This document shows, piece by piece, positions 7,877 through 16,160 of a stretch of DNA of 64,000 nt. Source of the stretch: Nonomuraea rhodomycinica (GTDB taxonomy: Bacteria; Actinomycetota; Actinomycetes; Streptosporangiales; Streptosporangiaceae); contig NZ_JABWGO010000008.1 in NCBI RefSeq assembly GCF_013363995.1, positions 62,001 through 126,000 of the forward strand, given 5' to 3'. Positions within the stretch are counted from its first letter, which is position 1. Each line of letters begins with the position of its first letter. The translations under genes and the position numbers were made by a program. The notes beneath the pieces were generated by a model. It ran no database searches. It saw nothing but the letters and a program-made list of their open reading frames with translations, and had not been told where the DNA came from.

Positions 7877-9414
7877 CGGCGCGCTCCCGCATCGTGCGCG
7901 CCCGGCCCTCGATCTCCTGGGCGTGGGAGGGCGGCGCCGGTCTCATGGGATGGCAGTCTGGTCTCGTGGGTGGGCGGCCCGGTCTCGTGGGTGGGCGGCC
8001 CGGTCTCGTGGGAAGGCGGCCCGGTCGCGTGGGCCTGCGGCTGCGTCGCCTGGGTCTGCGGGTGTGTCCGGTGGGTCTGCGGGTGCGTCGCCTGGGTCTG
8101 CGGGTGCGTCCCGTGGGTCTGCGGGTGTGTCGCGTGGGACGCCCGTGCCCGCCGGCGTACGGCCCAGCCGGCCGGCACGGCCAGTGCCGCCGCCAGGTAG
8201 AAGGCGGTCGCCGGGCTGGTGGACGCCATCGGTCCCGCGACGTAGGCGACCCCGCCCGCCAGCGCCACCCCCAGCCACTCCCACCGGCCGTCCATCGCGG
8301 CCAGCGCGACGACCGGCAGCGCGTACCAGGAGTAACCCGGCGTGAGGAGGAGCAGCAGCGACCCGGTGACGATCAGCGCGCCGCGCCACGGCCGGTCGGG
8401 ATCGCCGTGGCGCAGGACGAACAGAGCGACCAGCGCGAGCAGCGCGATCGCGGCGTAGGGCGCCCAGGAGTCCGGCAGCACCAACCGCACCAGGGCGTAG
8501 CGGTGGCCGTCGGCGGGGCTCCCGTAACGCTCCTCCTGGAGGTAGCCCGGCAGGTAGCCGACGACGGGCGCCCGCGAGAGCAGCACGTAGGGCAGGTAGG
8601 CGAGCACCACGACCAGGGCGGCCGGCACCAGTGTCCTGACGATGCGTCGCCGGTCCGCTCCGTTCGCCAGGACTCCCGACAGCGCGCCGGGCAGCGTCAC
8701 GACGGGCAGCAGCTTGGCCGCCACGGCGGCGCCCAGCAGCGCCCCCCGCCCGCGCCCCGCGCGCATGGCGAGCACGACCAGCAGCACGGCGAGCATGTCC
8801 ACGTGCGCGTTGTTCACGGCCTCGACGGGTACGGCGGGGCACCACGCCCAGTACGCGGCCGTCCGGACGTTCCACCCGCACAGTGCGAGCAGCACGGCGA
8901 CGGCCATCACCCAGCCGCCGAGCTGCAGGACCTTGTGCCGGGCGCCGTCCGGCGACAGCCAGTGGACCAGGAGGAAGTAGCCCTGGGCGACCGGCGGGTA
9001 GATGGTGGGCACGGTGGGACGGTTGATCCTGGTGCATCCCCCGTCGGGCAGCGGCCACCGGTCGCGGGCCGCGCACTCGGACGGGAAGAGCCAGCCGTCG
9101 CGTAGCCCGGCGAGCGCCGGGTCGGCCGGTGGGTGGTCGTACGGGGAGACGCCCGCCGCCTGCACCCGCCCGTCCCAGGCGTACCGGAAGGAGTCGGTGC
9201 TGCTGCTCGGCTGCGCCGACAGCCCCGCCGTGGCCATCACGACGCCGCCGGCGACGACCAGGACGGCCAGCCGCCTGTCCGGCTCCCGGCGTGCCAGCCA
9301 CACCGCCACGGCGAACAGCGCCCAGGTGAGCAGGTACCACCCCAGACCGGGCGCCCCGGCCACCGTCCGCACCACGGCGAGGGCCAGGCCCACGAGCACG
9401 ACGATGAGCATCAC
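7873..9414 (-). CDS. GT87-like polytopic glycosyltransferase with His-rich repeat tail
   Basis: The 513-residue membrane protein has about ten hydrophobic segments and features of the GT87/DUF2029 polyprenyl-phosphate mannose-dependent enzymes: an acidic DSFRYAWDGRVQ loop after the first segments, NRPTVPTIYPPVAQ, and a periplasmic loop before the last segments. Start is GTG 9414, with GAGG eight bases before it; ATG 9411 is the next codon. From about residue 425 the tail is not conserved-looking. It consists of heptad-like repeats (THPQTQA, then TGPPTHE) encoded by 21-bp DNA repeats. The gene leads a minus-strand operon and diverges from the epimerase gene across a long palindrome. The acceptor is unknown. 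Confidence 0.8.
   Translation of the reverse strand: MMLIVVLVGLALAVVRTVAGAPGLGWYLLTWALFAVAVWLARREPDRRLAVLVVAGGVVMATAGLSAQPSSSTDSFRYAWDGRVQAAGVSPYDHPPADPALAGLRDGWLFPSECAARDRWPLPDGGCTRINRPTVPTIYPPVAQGYFLLVHWLSPDGARHKVLQLGGWVMAVAVLLALCGWNVRTAAYWAWCPAVPVEAVNNAHVDMLAVLLVVLAMRAGRGRGALLGAAVAAKLLPVVTLPGALSGVLANGADRRRIVRTLVPAALVVVLAYLPYVLLSRAPVVGYLPGYLQEERYGSPADGHRYALVRLVLPDSWAPYAAIALLALVALFVLRHGDPDRPWRGALIVTGSLLLLLTPGYSWYALPVVALAAMDGRWEWLGVALAGGVAYVAGPMASTSPATAFYLAAALAVPAGWAVRRRARASHATHPQTHGTHPQTQATHPQTHRTHPQTQATQPQAHATGPPSHETGPPTHETGPPTHETRLPSHETGAALPRPGDRGPGAHDAGARR
7940..8138 (-). repeat. In-frame 21-bp minisatellite in the GT87-like gene
   Basis: Tandem 21-bp units encode two related heptapeptide series, one rich in His-Pro-Gln-Thr and one in Gly-Pro-Pro-Thr-His-Glu. 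The array forms most of the cytoplasmic-looking C-terminal tail. Confidence 0.8.
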
Positions 9415-9462
9415 GCAGGCAGCCTCACATCTCGGAGGCGGTTCCTGGCCGCCGGAGCGCGA

Positions 9463-9504
9463 GACGTTCGCACTTCACAAGAACTCTTACGAAGTGCGAA
9501 CGTC
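9463..9504. promoter_or_regulatory. 14-bp perfect inverted repeat in a divergent promoter region
   Basis: GACGTTCGCACTTC at 9463-9476 and its exact complement at 9491-9504 flank a 14-nt core. The core itself contains AAGA and TCTT, which extend the dyad after an AC/AC mismatch. It is centred between the divergent starts at 9414 and 9543. It is either an operator for a dimeric regulator controlling both operons, or a cruciform/hairpin element. Confidence 0.6.
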
Positions 9505-9542
9505 GCCCCGGTCGGGCCGCGCGCGGGGCTAGCGTCGGCGGG

Positions 9543-10523
9543 GTGAGAGTGATGGTCACCGGCTCGGCCGGATTCGTCGGCGGTCACGTGGCCGAGGCGT
9601 TCGCGGCCGACGGGCACGAGGTCACCGGCCTCGATCTGCGCACCGGCGCCGACGTGCGCGACGGCGCGACGCTGGACCGGCTGCTGCCGGGGGTGGACCT
9701 CGTGGTGCACCAGGCCGCCAAGGTGGGTCTCGGCGTGGACGTCTCCGACCTGCCGGACTACGCCTCGGCCAACGTGTACGGCACGGCCGTGCTGCTGGCG
9801 GCCATGGCCCGCCATCGGGTCGAGCGGCTGGTGCTGGCCTCCTCGATGGTGGTCTACGGCGAAGGCTCCTACGAGTGTCCCGGGCACGGCCCGGTGCGAC
9901 CGGGCCCGCGTACGAGACGGGACCTGGAGGAGGGCCGGTTCGACCCCGTCTGTCCCGGCTGCGGCAGGCCGGTCCGCCGCGCCACCATCGCCGAGGACGC
10001 GCCGCTCGACCCGCGCAACGCCTACGCCACCAGCAAGCTCGCCCAGGAGCACCTGGCCGCCAACTGGGCGCGGGAGACCTCCGGAAGCGTCGTCGCGCTG
10101 CGGTACCACAACGTCTACGGCCCCCGGATGCCCCGCGACACCCCCTACGCCGGCGTCGCCGCGATCTTCCGCTCCGAGCTGGAGGCGGGACGCCCGCCGA
10201 AGGTCTTCGAGGACGGCGCTCAGACGCGCGACTTCGTCCACGTGCGCGACGTCGCCCGGGCGAACCTGGCGGCCGCCCTGGCGCCCCCGCGCCCCGGCGA
10301 GGCGCGCGCCTACAACATCGCCAGCGGCACCCCGCACACCGTCGGCGAGATGGCCGCCGCGCTGGCCGCCGAGCGTGGCGGGCCGGCTCCGCGGATCACC
10401 GGCGGCTACCGGCTCGGGGACGTCCGCCACATCGTCGCCTCACCCGAGCGGGCGGGCCGCGAGCTCGGCTTCCACGCCGAGATCGGGTTCGAGGCGGGCA
10501 TGAAGGAGTTCGCGTGGTCATGA
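9543..10523 (+). CDS. NAD-dependent epimerase/dehydratase with Cys/His insert
   Basis: An extended SDR of 326 residues. The Rossmann motif is GSAGFVGGHVAEAF (7-20), the catalytic Ser is near 100-101, and Tyr161-xxx-Lys165 is the active-site pair (YATSK). RYHNVYGPRMP and the RDFVHVRDVARA region are typical of UDP-sugar epimerases. Residues 108-146 form an insert with CPGH (112-115) and CPGC (137-140), a possible zinc knuckle that classical GalE-type enzymes lack. The start is GTG 9543, with GTG 9549 and ATG 9552 in frame. The stop overlaps the start of the GT2 gene (ATGA), so the two are probably made together. The sugar substrate is not predictable. Confidence 0.85.
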   Translation: MRVMVTGSAGFVGGHVAEAFAADGHEVTGLDLRTGADVRDGATLDRLLPGVDLVVHQAAKVGLGVDVSDLPDYASANVYGTAVLLAAMARHRVERLVLASSMVVYGEGSYECPGHGPVRPGPRTRRDLEEGRFDPVCPGCGRPVRRATIAEDAPLDPRNAYATSKLAQEHLAANWARETSGSVVALRYHNVYGPRMPRDTPYAGVAAIFRSELEAGRPPKVFEDGAQTRDFVHVRDVARANLAAALAPPRPGEARAYNIASGTPHTVGEMAAALAAERGGPAPRITGGYRLGDVRHIVASPERAGRELGFHAEIGFEAGMKEFAWS

Positions 10524-11179
10524 CCGTCGAGGTGATCCTGCCCTGCCTGAACGAGGAGGCCGCGCTCGGCTGGGTGCTCGGGCGCATGCCCGACGGCTAC
10601 CGCGCCGTGGTGGTGGACAACGGCTCCACCGACCGCTCGGCCGAGATCGCCCGCGACCTCGGCGCCCGGGTGGTCGACGAGCCACGCCGTGGCTTCGGCG
10701 CCGCCTGCCACGCGGGGCTGCTGGCCGCGGGCGCGGAGGTGGTCTGCTTCATGGACGCCGACGCCTCCCTCGACCCCCGCCAGCTCCCGGCAGTCGCCGA
10801 ACCCGTCCTGGGAGGCCGCGCCGACCTGGTGCTCGGCGCCCGCCGGCCGCGCGCCGCGGGCGCCTGGCCGTGGCATGCCCGGCTCGGCAACGCCGTCCTC
10901 GCCCGCGGCCTGCGCCGCCGCACCGGGGCGCCGCTGCACGACCTCGGCCCCATGCGGGCCGCCCGGCGGTCCGAGCTGCTGGCGCTCGGGCTGACCGACC
11001 GCAGGTTCGGCTACCCGCTGGAGATGGTGCTGCGCGCGGCGGCCTCCGGCTGGCGGATCGCGGAGGTGGAGGTGGACTACCTGCGCAGAGCGGGCCGTTC
11101 CAAGGTCACCGGCACCGTCCGGGGCACGATGCGGGCCGCCTCGGACATGCGGCGGGTCATGGCCGACCACATGAGGTGA
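10520..11179 (+). CDS. Family 2 glycosyltransferase
   Basis: The 219-residue protein opens with VEVILPCLNEEAALGWVL, the GT2 nucleotide-sugar motif. VVVDNGSTDRS and the metal-binding DADASLDP (DxD) follow. It resembles the DPM1/UDP-glucose transferase group of GT2 and lacks obvious membrane segments. It begins at the ATG overlapping the epimerase stop. With the epimerase and the divergent GT87-like operon it suggests lipid-linked sugar transfer to a surface glycan, which remains inference. The downstream neighbour is convergent, 53 bases away. Confidence 0.88.
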   Translation: MTVEVILPCLNEEAALGWVLGRMPDGYRAVVVDNGSTDRSAEIARDLGARVVDEPRRGFGAACHAGLLAAGAEVVCFMDADASLDPRQLPAVAEPVLGGRADLVLGARRPRAAGAWPWHARLGNAVLARGLRRRTGAPLHDLGPMRAARRSELLALGLTDRRFGYPLEMVLRAAASGWRIAEVEVDYLRRAGRSKVTGTVRGTMRAASDMRRVMADHMR

Positions 11180-11232
11180 CGCGCCGCCCTCCCGTCGTGA
11201 CGCGTGCCCGGGGGCTGGGTGGGGTGACGGGT

Positions 11233-12651
11233 TCAGGGGGCCGCCGGGTCGTCGGTGGCGCGCTCGGGGGGCGGGCCCGTGTACGAGGCGCGCAGCCGTA
11301 GGAGGGAGCCGCGTTCGTACTCCTCCATGGCGTGCGCCAGCCAGCCGGCGGTCCTGGCCACCGCGAAGATCGCCTCTCCGGCGCCCGGCACCATCCCGGC
11401 GACGGTGGTGAGGGCGGCCAGGGCGAAGTCGAGGTTCCGCTCGGGGAGCCGGCGCCTGCGAGCCTCCTCCAGGACGGCCTGCGTGGCGGCGAGCCGCTCA
11501 TGGCCGGGCGCCGCCTCCCGTACGAGTGCGAGGAGCAGCTCGCCGCGGGCGTCGCCGTTCTTGTAGACGCTGTGCCCGAATCCGGGGATGCGCTCGCCGC
11601 GCCGCACCCGGTCGGCGATCACGCGCGCCGCGCGCCCGGGCTCGGTCACCTCGGCGAGCAGGCGTTCCGCGCCGTACGAGGCTCCGCCGTGCAGCGGGCC
11701 GCCGAGGACGCCGAGGCCGGTGAGCACGACCGCGTACGGGTCGGCGCGGGCGGAGGCGGCCACCCGCGCGGCCAGGGTGGAGGCGGCCAGCTCGTGGTCG
11801 GCGAGCAGGACGAGGGCGGCCTCCAGGGCGGCGAGCAGGCCGGGCGTGGCGGGACGCGGACACAGCCGCGCCCAAAGCCGCTCAGCCACCGCCCCGCCGT
11901 CCTCCGCGACCCGGTCTCCCGGGGTACCGCCCCCTGAGGGCCCGTCGCCCGCCGTCACCCCACCCGACGCGGAGCCGCCCGACGTCACGCCACCCGAGAG
12001 GGAGTCGCCCGCCCGGAGCGGGGCGCTCGCAGGGGGCGGGGCCTCCCCACGGGGCAGCGCGCCCGCACCGGGCAGCGTCTCCCCGGCGGGCAGGGCGTCC
12101 GCGCGGGGCAGGGCGTCCACGAGGCCCGCGATGAGGCGGCGGCCGGTGGCGGCCACCGAGGCGGGGTCGAGCTGGTGGCGCAGCGAGTCGGACGCCCCCA
12201 GCACAGTGGTGATGACCTGGAGCCGGTCCAGAGGCAGCAGGTCGGCGGGGAGCCCCTGCTGCGCCTTCACCGCGGCCCGCAGCGCCTCCTCCTCGCACGC
12301 CCACCCCGCGGCGCCCTCCGGCGGCCCCGCCAGGGCGGCGGGGTCCCCGGTCCAGAGCCACTCCGCGACCGCCTCGAACCCGTACGTCGTGGCCAGGGTG
12401 AACGCGTCGCGCCCACGGTAGTACGGCCGGTCGAGCCCCAGCGCCGTGACCGCCGACTCCACCACGAGCTCCGGCGGCTGCCCCCGGGGCCGGCCGCGGC
12501 GCGCCAGCCGCTCGATCTCGGCGGCGTCGAACAGGCTCCTGCGGTCGTCGCCGTGCCGCCGCGTGAGCAGCCCGCGGCTCACGTACGCGTAGAGCGTCGC
12601 GGGCTTGACCCCGAGCCGCTCGGCCGCCGTGGCGGCGTCGATCCACTCCAC
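11233..12651 (-). CDS. Citrate synthase-family enzyme with N-terminal helix-turn-helix
   Basis: Residues 1-50 form a MerR/excisionase-like helix-turn-helix (DAATAAERLGVKPATLYAYV). The remainder is the citrate synthase fold: LQVITTVLGASDSLRHQ, the active-site His region GGPLHGGASYGAERLL, and GFGHSVYKNGDARG with the second His. Between the two parts of the catalytic domain, residues about 190-245 are a low-complexity insert of short LPxGExLPG and GGVTSGG units, which is absent from the usual family. The 472-residue product may be a bifunctional enzyme-regulator or an enzyme with a DNA-binding tag. It diverges from a homocitrate/isopropylmalate synthase relative across about 90 bases carrying a palindrome, so mutual regulation is likely. 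Confidence 0.85.
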   Translation of the reverse strand: MEWIDAATAAERLGVKPATLYAYVSRGLLTRRHGDDRRSLFDAAEIERLARRGRPRGQPPELVVESAVTALGLDRPYYRGRDAFTLATTYGFEAVAEWLWTGDPAALAGPPEGAAGWACEEEALRAAVKAQQGLPADLLPLDRLQVITTVLGASDSLRHQLDPASVAATGRRLIAGLVDALPRADALPAGETLPGAGALPRGEAPPPASAPLRAGDSLSGGVTSGGSASGGVTAGDGPSGGGTPGDRVAEDGGAVAERLWARLCPRPATPGLLAALEAALVLLADHELAASTLAARVAASARADPYAVVLTGLGVLGGPLHGGASYGAERLLAEVTEPGRAARVIADRVRRGERIPGFGHSVYKNGDARGELLLALVREAAPGHERLAATQAVLEEARRRRLPERNLDFALAALTTVAGMVPGAGEAIFAVARTAGWLAHAMEEYERGSLLRLRASYTGPPPERATDDPAAP

Positions 12652-12688
12652 GTCCCCGCGCCCTCCGGAACCCGTCCACCTGATCCAT

Positions 12689-12733
12689 GTTGACGAAAAT
12701 CAATATTGATACACATTGAACAGCCATGTCAAC
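12689..12733. promoter_or_regulatory. Palindromes between divergent citrate and homocitrate synthase genes
   Basis: The perfect 12-bp palindrome ATCAATATTGAT lies at 12699-12710. It is framed by GTTGAC at 12689-12694 and GTCAAC at 12728-12733. This is the most AT-rich spot nearby and overlaps both promoter regions. It is a likely operator, possibly for the HTH domain of the citrate synthase protein itself. Confidence 0.5.
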
Positions 12734-12741
12734 GTGAGGGC

Positions 12742-13971
12742 ATGCCCCAGATTCACTTCCTCGACGTGACCAACCGGGACGGCGTGCAGACCGCGCGCAC
12801 CGGCCTGTCCAAGTTCGGCAAGACCATGGTCAACTTCTATCTGGCCAAGCTCGGCGTGGCGCAGTCCGAGATCGGCTTCCCCTTCCTGTTCCACGAGGTC
12901 CCGTACGTCCGGGCGCAGGTGGCGCTGGCCGAGGCCGGAGCGTTCGGCGGGCTGCGGCTGTCCGGCTGGTGCCGGGGCGTGGCGGCGGACGTGGAGCGCA
13001 CGGCGCCCCTGGGCCTGCGGCACTACAACCTGTCCATCTCGACGTCCGACTACATGATCCAGAACAAGTTCCGCGGCCGGCTCGACCGCGACGCGATCGT
13101 GCGCGAGATGACGGCCGCCGTCCGCGCCGCCAAGGACGCGGGCGCCGAGACGGTCGGCGTCAACGCCGAGGACGGGTCGCGTACGGACATCGGGTTCCTG
13201 GTGGAGTTCGCGCTGGCCGCCAAGGAGGCGGGCGCCGACCGGGTACGGTACTGCGACACGATCGGCGGCGACACGCCCGGCCGCGTCCGCGAGCGGTTCG
13301 CGGCGCTGGCCTCGGCCACCGGCATGCCGGTCGAGACGCACTGCCACAACGACCTCGGGATGGCCGTGGCCAACTCCGTCTCCGGCGCCCTCGGCGACCT
13401 GGAGGCCGGCCAGGACGCGTGGGTCAACACCTGCGTGAACGGCATCGGCGAGCGCTCCGGCAACGCCGACCTGCTGTCCACGATCCTCGCCTTCCGGCAC
13501 GGGTTCGGCCTCGAGGCCGAGGAGGCCGGGATCGGCGATCCGCTCGACCTGTCGTGGGCGCGCCGGTTCGGGCTGTGGGCGTCGTACGCGTTCGGGCAGC
13601 CGTTGCCGTACAACCAGGTGGGTGTGGGACGCAACGCATTCGCCCACGAGAGCGGCATCCACGCGGACGGCGCGCTGAAGGACCACGGCAACTACGAGCT
13701 GTACGACGAGGCGACGCTCGGCCCGTTCCCGGCCGACTGGCACGAGCGCGCCGGCCGGGTCGTGCTGACCGGCGAGTACGGCGGCAAGGCGGGGTTCCGC
13801 CACGTCATGGAGGGCCTGGGCGCCGAGGTGGGCGACGAGGACCTGACGTTCCGCGTGGTGCAGCTCTGCAACGCGATGACCGGCCGCCCGCTGACCGACG
13901 ACGAGCTGCGGCTGATCGCGGCGCATCCGCGCGAGCTGTCGCTGCTGTTCCCGGGCTACGAGGCCGGCTGA
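12742..13971 (+). CDS. Homocitrate/2-isopropylmalate synthase family acyltransferase
   Basis: A DRE-TIM metallolyase of 409 residues. The N-terminal LDVTNRDGVQTA carries the Arg-Asp pair for metal and acyl transfer. THCHNDLGMA supplies the HxH metal ligands and HESGIHADGALK is the subdomain signature. It lacks the C-terminal allosteric domain of LeuA and is the size of homocitrate synthase (NifV/LYS20 type). Start is ATG 12742, with GAGGG just before it; an upstream in-frame ATG at 12706 lies inside the operator region. It would condense a 2-oxo acid with acetyl-CoA; which acid is unknown. Pairing with a citrate synthase suggests chain elongation or propionate/acetyl-CoA metabolism. Confidence 0.85.
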   Translation: MPQIHFLDVTNRDGVQTARTGLSKFGKTMVNFYLAKLGVAQSEIGFPFLFHEVPYVRAQVALAEAGAFGGLRLSGWCRGVAADVERTAPLGLRHYNLSISTSDYMIQNKFRGRLDRDAIVREMTAAVRAAKDAGAETVGVNAEDGSRTDIGFLVEFALAAKEAGADRVRYCDTIGGDTPGRVRERFAALASATGMPVETHCHNDLGMAVANSVSGALGDLEAGQDAWVNTCVNGIGERSGNADLLSTILAFRHGFGLEAEEAGIGDPLDLSWARRFGLWASYAFGQPLPYNQVGVGRNAFAHESGIHADGALKDHGNYELYDEATLGPFPADWHERAGRVVLTGEYGGKAGFRHVMEGLGAEVGDEDLTFRVVQLCNAMTGRPLTDDELRLIAAHPRELSLLFPGYEAG

Positions 13972-14309
13972 CCTCTCCCCACCCTGGCCTCTCACCGCCC
14001 TGACCCCTCACCGCACTGACCGCTCCCCGCCGGATCACCCCCCGGCCGACCCCCTGTTCATGACGCTCCGTCGACGTCCGGCGCTCGGCCGCGAGTCTCG
14101 GGCAGCGCGAGCGGGCACACCACGCTCAGCACGGCCGTCGCGCCCACGTACCCCCCGACGGCCGCTCCCCCACCCCCGGGCGCTGGGCCAACCAGGGCGG
14201 CCCAGCGTTCCGGCTCCGGGCGTGAGGGCATTTCGTCTCATCATCTGAATGGTCGTCTCAACATCTGACATGTTGACGCTACCAGCACGCCTTCTTCCCG
14301 ATCCGGCTC
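13972..14309. other. Intergenic stretch without supported gene
   Basis: After the synthase stop there are about 80 bases of C-rich direct repeats of the type CCTGACCCCTCACCG. Unremarkable sequence follows up to the promoter of the FrlB-like gene. Short open frames on both strands have no ribosome sites and an Arg/Pro-rich shadow composition. Confidence 0.5.
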
Positions 14310-14367
14310 TTGACGGGCTCTCACTTCGAGTGAGAACGTTACCAACGCATCGTTGAGAACGTTCTCA
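14310..14367 (+). promoter_or_regulatory. Promoter with tandem LacI-type operators for the FrlB-like gene
   Basis: TTGACG at 14310-14315 is a likely -35 box. A degenerate operator, TGAGAACGTTACCA, lies at 14331-14344 and overlaps the expected -10 region. A perfect palindrome, TGAGAACGTTCTCA, lies at 14354-14367. The same arrangement (TTGAC about 20 bases before the first box, then boxes 23-24 bases apart) occurs before the kinase gene at 24860, beside a LacI repressor gene. Confidence 0.75.
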
Positions 14368-14394
14368 ATTTCTTGAGAAGCGAACGGAGAGATC

Positions 14395-15396
14395 GTGACC
14401 GACCAGCTGCCGCTCAAGCCCATCGAGTCCGACCTGACGGAGAAGGCGCGCAACACCATCGCCCAGCGCCCCCAGCTGGAGGAGCTCGTCGCGGAGGCCG
14501 TCTCGAAGGGCCTGCGCAACGTGTTCTTCGTGGGCGCGGGCGGCTCGCTCATCGCCGCCTACCCCGGCCACTACCTGCTGGAGCGCGAGGACACCGTCCC
14601 CGTCTACAAGCTGCAGAGCGACGAGCTGAACACCGGCCGCACCAAGCGGCTCGGCGAGGGTTCGCTGGTCTTCCTGGCCTCCTACACGGGCAAGACCAAG
14701 GAGACCGTGGCCGCCGCCCAGTACGCCCGCAGCGCCGGGGCGACCGTCGCCATCGTGAGCAAGGACGGCGGCCCGCTGGCCGAGGCGGCCAACGTCGCCT
14801 TCACCGGCCAGAGCGACCTGTTCCTGCAGCTCGCCGCGTACGCCGTCATGCGGCAGAGCGGCGTCGAGCGTGACTGGGCGCTGCTCGACCAGGCCCTGGA
14901 GGCGCTGCCCGAGGCGCTGCTGTCGGCCGCCCAGGAGCACGAGGAGCGGGCCCGGATCATCGCCGAGACGCTCAAGGACGAGCCCATCACCTACGTCCTC
15001 GGCTCCGGCCCCAGCTACAACTGGGCGTACGGGCTGGCCATGTGCTTCCTGCAGGAGATGCAGTGGAAGCACGCGGCGGGCTTCAACTCGGGCGAGTTCT
15101 TCCAGGGCGCGTTCGAGGTCGTCAACGACGACGTGGCCGTCATCAACCTGCTCGGCGAGGACCCGTCGCGGCCCATGGCCGAGCGGGCCAAGCGCTTCCT
15201 CGACACGTACGCCAGCAAGAAGACCTTCCACATCGACACGAAGAACCTGACCCTGCCGGGCATCCCGGCGGAGCTGCGCGGCGAGTTCTCGCCGCTGGCG
15301 ATCGCCGTGCTGATGGACCGGGTCGCCCGTCACTACGAGGCCGTGCGCGGCCACGACCTGGACAAGCGCAACTACATGTTCAAGGTCGACTACTGA
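14395..15396 (+). CDS. SIS-domain sugar isomerase, FrlB-like fructosamine-6-phosphate deglycase
   Basis: A double SIS-domain protein of 333 residues. The first domain carries NVFFVGAGGSLIAAYPG, the second YVLGSGPSYNWAYGLA followed by FNSGEFFQGAFE, the glutamate-bearing segment typical of the FrlB/GlmS-type deglycases. It lacks the glutaminase domain of GlmS. FrlB splits a phosphorylated Amadori product into glucose 6-phosphate and an amino acid. The functional call is strengthened by an FrlD-like kinase at 24860 whose promoter has the same operator. GTG start with GGAG five bases upstream. A different phosphosugar isomerase or deglycase specificity cannot be excluded. Confidence 0.8.
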   Translation: MTDQLPLKPIESDLTEKARNTIAQRPQLEELVAEAVSKGLRNVFFVGAGGSLIAAYPGHYLLEREDTVPVYKLQSDELNTGRTKRLGEGSLVFLASYTGKTKETVAAAQYARSAGATVAIVSKDGGPLAEAANVAFTGQSDLFLQLAAYAVMRQSGVERDWALLDQALEALPEALLSAAQEHEERARIIAETLKDEPITYVLGSGPSYNWAYGLAMCFLQEMQWKHAAGFNSGEFFQGAFEVVNDDVAVINLLGEDPSRPMAERAKRFLDTYASKKTFHIDTKNLTLPGIPAELRGEFSPLAIAVLMDRVARHYEAVRGHDLDKRNYMFKVDY

Positions 15397-15416
15397 TCCC
15401 GCACGCGGACCGGAAC

Positions 15417-15448
15417 GGTCCCCCCGCCGGAGCTCCGGCGGGGGGACC
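15417..15448 (+). terminator. Perfect 32-bp palindromic hairpin
   Basis: A 16-bp arm beginning GGTCCCCCCGCC is followed directly by its exact complement, 21 bases after the FrlB-like stop. There is no U-tract, as is common for actinomycete terminators. Confidence 0.8.
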
Positions 15449-15521
15449 GCCATGACGGGGGCCGGTGAAAGGCCCCGGGGAAGGGGCCCGTGAACGGGCC
15501 CCTGTCGGGAGAGGAGGAGGG

Positions 15522-16160
15522 GTGCCCGTCGAGCTGGTGATCCTGGACTGCGACGGCGTGCTGGTGGACAGCGAGCGCATCTCGGTCCGCGTCGGCACGG
15601 CGGCGCTGCGCCGGCTGGGGTGGGAGATCGACGAGCGCGAGTACGCCGCCAGGTTCGTCGGGTGCAGCGACGAGCACTGGTGGCGCGAGGTGGGCGCGGA
15701 CGTCCCGCCGGGGTGGCGGGAACGGCTGGCGGAGGAGCACGACGCGGCCATGGAGGCCGAGCTGACCCCGGTGCCGGGCATGCCCGAGGCGCTGGAGGGC
15801 CTGACCGTGCCCGCGTGCGTCGCCTCCAACGGCGGCCACGCCAAGATCGCGCGCAGCCTGCGGCTGACCGGGCTGGCCGCGCGCTTCGCCGGCCGCGTCT
15901 TCAGCGCCGAGGACGTCGCCCGGGGCAAGCCGGCCCCGGACCTGTTCCTGCACGCCGCCGCCACCATGGGGACGCCGCCGGAGCGGTGCGTGGTGGTGGA
16001 GGACAGCCCCTTCGGGGTGCGGGCCGCGCGGGCGGCGGGCATGCGCTGCCTGGGGTTCACGGGTGGGCTCACGCCGCCGGAGCGCCTGTCCGGGCTGGGC
16101 GCCACGGGCCTGTTCGACGACCCCGCCGTCCTGCCGGGCCTCGTCGCCGCGCTCGGCTGA
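15522..16160 (+). CDS. HAD-superfamily sugar-phosphatase-like hydrolase
   Basis: This 212-residue protein has motif I LDCDGVLVDSE, motif II VASNGGHAK, the lysine in ARGKPAPDLFLHAA and motif IV VVEDSPFGVRAARAAGM. This is a class IA HAD phosphatase with a helical cap, of the beta-phosphoglucomutase/phosphoglycolate phosphatase group. GTG start with a strong GGAGGAGG immediately upstream. It follows the FrlB-like gene after a terminator hairpin, so partial readthrough could link it to sugar-phosphate turnover; the substrate is not known. The 3' end of the gene is duplicated in tandem beyond the stop. Confidence 0.85.
   Translation: MPVELVILDCDGVLVDSERISVRVGTAALRRLGWEIDEREYAARFVGCSDEHWWREVGADVPPGWRERLAEEHDAAMEAELTPVPGMPEALEGLTVPACVASNGGHAKIARSLRLTGLAARFAGRVFSAEDVARGKPAPDLFLHAAATMGTPPERCVVVEDSPFGVRAARAAGMRCLGFTGGLTPPERLSGLGATGLFDDPAVLPGLVAALG

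Noticed and set aside
14035..14271. Short minus-strand gene of 78 residues
   Set aside because: Arg/Gly-rich shadow composition and no ribosome site. It also runs into the operator region of the deglycase promoter.
15482..15503. Second hairpin before the HAD gene (AGGGGCCCG and its complement) as a separate terminator or riboswitch
   Set aside because: It is a simple GC stem close to the ribosome site with no riboswitch-like structure. The stronger palindrome at 15417-15448 already explains termination.
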